This document shows, in pieces, positions 19,518-22,010 of a DNA stretch of 22,010 bases. Both the position numbers and the translations under genes were made by a program. Location: assembly GCA_037447655.1 (NCBI GenBank), contig JBBHKE010000637.1, positions 1 through 22,010 on the forward strand. The letters run 5' to 3'. Source of the stretch: Zygnema cylindricum (Eukaryota > Streptophyta > Zygnematophyceae > Zygnematales > Zygnemataceae). A model generated the notes under the pieces. That model made no database searches. It worked only from the letters and a program-made list of their open reading frames with translations, and was not told the DNA's origin. Position 1 is the stretch's first letter. Every line of letters begins with the position of its first letter.

Positions 19518-20866
19518 GTCCTCGAACCCCGGAGGAGCACAAGAAGGGAGTTCGGGGACACGTCGATAATCCATAGCCGCAATAGACGATCCATGGAGGA
19601 TCGATGCCTGCACTCGTTGTAGGACCACCGATAAACGCTGACGGTAAAAAAAAGTAAGTACTGAAACAGAAGGGCTCCCAAGTCCCCGCCGCTAGAGCGA
19701 ACGCCGACCACAAGCACGGAGGAACTTGTCCAAAGCCACACCCAAACAACCAAATATCTCGACCGCCATCGGAATGAAGCCATCCATAGCATCGCGATGG
19801 CCATTATCACGCTCCTTCCTCCTAGCCACGTCACGTGCAGCCACACCTATATGTCGAGCTGCCTAACTGACGACTATATCAGAAATAGGGTTCGCCAAAA
19901 CAACGTCTCCAAATGTATGACGCGCACCATGAAGTAATACAATGTCAATCCGACGAGAAGGAATAATGTGGGAAAATTCTCAGCGGACAGAATACCCCCC
20001 CTCGAAAGCAATAATAGCAATGGTGTCTCGAATCGTGTCGTGCGCCTGAATCAACTCGCCCCCCTGGGAGCAACAAAGAAAATGAACGCCGTCGGGCTCA
20101 AGAACGTGGTCACATGAGCAAACAAGAGAGCCAAGCAAAGGTGGGTGAGGGAGGACAAGCCGAAACCTAAGGGTCGTGGTGAACAGAGTCGGGGTAAATC
20201 GGAGGGTATATAAGATAGGGATAGCCAATAGCTAAGCTCCGGAGCAAGGTCCGCCACAGGAAAGAAAGTTTACACGCGAAGAATCTGAAGGAAGCGCCTG
20301 AGAAGCTCAGAATTAATAGCGGCGACAACCTTTTAAAAAATGGATTCTTAAACATGTGCAACTGATGTCGAAACTGAAGTGGCATACCCGCGATAGGAGC
20401 AGGAGTAAGAGAACGAAATGCATCGAAAAGGGACTGCTGTAAGGCGAGCACATCGCCGAAACTCGGGGTACAACGGTAGCAAGAATATGAGTGTCCCCGA
20501 CCAAAAAACAAGAGACAATAGTAGAGGCAACAAGTCACCAACTTCCCAAATAGGCAGCGGGAGCAACACGGGCCGTCGATAGTAAACCCAAACCGGAGAC
20601 TGGAAGAGAGGCGTGGATGCAGAGACTAGAAGAGAGATCTGGATACAGGCTGTAGGCTCAGACTCGCAATCAAAAGCCCCACGGCCTAACAAAGTATGAA
20701 GGACGTCCATGAAGCGATCGTCAAATGCAGAAAGGGACGACACAAAACTAGGAGTGGGAGGGGAAGTACAAGTAAGGTAGGAGGGGCGATGGGGGAAACA
20801 CCGTGTCAAAAGTGCAATAACCACTTGTGGATCAAAAAGGTTAGGAAGGTCATCTCCATGTGTCAC
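19498..20866 (-). pseudogene. Decayed retroelement ORF: reverse transcriptase C-terminal part plus zinc-knuckle and nuclease-like segment
   Basis: In pieces, the minus strand encodes a sequence resembling the C-terminal part of non-LTR-type reverse transcriptases. LPVSGLGLLSTARVAPAAYL recalls the GGLGLRSA...APAAYLGSW stretch downstream of the RT core. A cysteine/histidine knuckle follows (C-x-C...PDGVHFLCC), then GGELIQAHDTIRDT, and SRRIDIVLLHG with FGDVVLANPI, like a PD-(D/E)XK nuclease. A terminal helix region reads FYRQRLSVVLQRVQASILHG. It is broken by in-frame stops at 20535-20537, 19980-19982, 19863-19865 and 19692-19694 and by at least one frame change between 20535 and 20866. No palm-domain catalytic motif lies in the window. 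The family assignment is from motif memory; the element class (LINE or another RT-bearing transposon) is not settled. Confidence 0.55.
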
Positions 20867-21000
20867 GCGATGTGTTCGATTTTTTTTTAGAAGCGTACGA
20901 AATGATGACTAGGTACGGACTACATTTCTGAACTACTATTTTTCTTTAGCATTATAGGTTTTGTAAACTGCGATGCGTTTACTTTTAACAATAATCATGT

Positions 21001-21205
21001 CACGTGTGCCGTTGAAAACTTTTCGCCACTTAAAACATCTTGTCTGCATGCACACATGTCCGATTTTCAAGTTTTGACCGCCGATCGGAAGGTGAAAACA
21101 TAATCTTTCAATCGCAACCGTCGGATGTACAGTCTGGCATGTGTTTAGAAAGAAAATCTGTTTTAAGTGGCGAAAAAACATTAACACTATTAGCGATACA
21201 CGGTG
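21001..21205. mobile_element. ~205-bp MITE of the CACCG family, left end diverged
   Basis: A perfect 18-bp inverted repeat, TTTTCGCCACTTAAAACA at 21020-21037 and its inverse at 21159-21176, frames an interior shared with the 215-431 element (GACCGCC, CAATCGCAACCGTC). The right tip is a clean CGGTG followed by TA (21206-21207). The left tip (CACGTGTGCC) is degraded, so that boundary is approximate. Confidence 0.65.
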
Positions 21206-21207
21206 TA

Positions 21208-22010
21208 CTCTCCGTGTACGAGAAATCAGCCCATCATTGGTTTTGGCGTTTTGCACCTACAGTACAGTATTTCACTATTTTGTGCACATGACGTATGTGC
21301 TTGCGCCTAAAGCGCGCTACAGGACACCTTTCAACATTTATCGTTGTTTATAGTTTTTCGGCCTTTCAAGTCTCTCGAAGTGTTGTTCTGATTTGAGGAG
21401 AAGTTAGTTTTACGGTTTACCGTTTCCAAACGAAAATCGGACATGAGGTGTTCGGGAAAAAGTTTATATAGAGCCATATAGGTTTTCATCTCTGAGGGTA
21501 CGTCCCCATGTATTAATGTACATACTTTTCTCTGTCTTTTTGCCCTAAAATTCAGAGAACTTTGAAATAAACTTTAGCCGTACGAGAAAATCATTTTTAC
21601 CAAAGTAAAGTGAACGTCAATTCATACTTTGGATGTACGGGGTGTTTGTCGTTATGTGAACGCATTTTGGTGTTTTCCCCTTTTCGACCCCCGGGCAAGA
21701 GAATCCAGCCCAAAAAAAAACTTCATCCAAAATCACCTGGAGGGGGTGATTTTAGTTCAAGTACCGCCCAAACAGCGAATGAAAAACGAACCACGCACGC
21801 GCCACAAGATTTGTAAAATTTTTGGACGAGGGAGAGTCCTCGCTATTTTTCTCCGTACCCGTCACGCGCTATGTACGGAAAAAAAATTTCAGGGGTCTCG
21901 GACTTCCACTTGCATTCATGGGTCCTTTGCATAATTTTTCGCCGTCGTCGCCTCTCCTCTCTCCCTCTCACACTATCGCTTGTATCTCACACTTTTTAGA
22001 ATGAGACACG
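21208..22010. other. No gene recognised; one small hairpin
   Basis: No ORF here has a recognisable product. AAAATCACC and its inverse GGTGATTTT form a small hairpin at about 21731-21755. The stretch has GTACGG motifs like those elsewhere in the window and may be further diverged repeat. Confidence 0.4.

Noticed and set aside
21610-21934. Overlapping plus-strand ORFs of 68 and 101 codons near the right edge
   Set aside because: No recognisable domain, no splice or promoter context, and the region has repeat-like GTACGG motifs.

Overview
The window is nuclear DNA of a streptophyte, either a land plant or a charophyte-grade green alga. Two multi-exon genes with canonical GT-AG introns are present. 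One is a plant-type mitochondrial arginase and the other is a SAWADEE-homeodomain (SHH) protein, a plant chromatin-reader family. No prokaryotic signals are seen. The species cannot be named from the sequence alone. The very high load of small AT-rich transposons suggests a large, repeat-rich genome.

Layout. Positions 1-7376 are non-coding and made almost entirely of repeats. They include a 217-bp hairpin MITE, a 276-bp MITE with a perfect 8-bp target duplication, and a ~745-bp tandem duplication whose second copy carries two MITE insertions. These are followed by TATCGG-rich inverted-repeat elements (3477-5891), a GCCA/GGCA-rich degenerate repeat, and another long-TIR MITE (6651-6849). Positions 7377-12685 hold the arginase gene on the minus strand: seven coding exons and 330 aa, with a MITE in the last intron and a long TA/TG microsatellite in the first. 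Positions 12686-14009 are the spacer between the two divergently transcribed genes, with one small MITE. Positions 14016-17379 hold the SHH gene on the plus strand: eight recognised coding exons, a complete homeodomain and a complete SAWADEE domain, but one base is missing at the end of exon 2. Positions 17380-22010 are the SHH 3' region, another MITE (18342-18528), a decayed retroelement reverse-transcriptase ORF on the minus strand (19498-20866), a further MITE (about 21001-21205) and featureless sequence.

The two genes do not form a pathway. Arginase hydrolyses arginine in mitochondria. SHH proteins read histone H3 methylation in the nucleus and, in Arabidopsis, recruit RNA polymerase IV for RNA-directed DNA methylation, which silences transposons. 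The recurrent theme of the window is a set of non-autonomous DNA transposons that share CACCG...CGGTG ends and a TA target duplication. At least seven lie here, and some sit in recognisable paralogous target repeats where the empty site is still readable. I found no tRNA, rRNA, CRISPR or other RNA gene.
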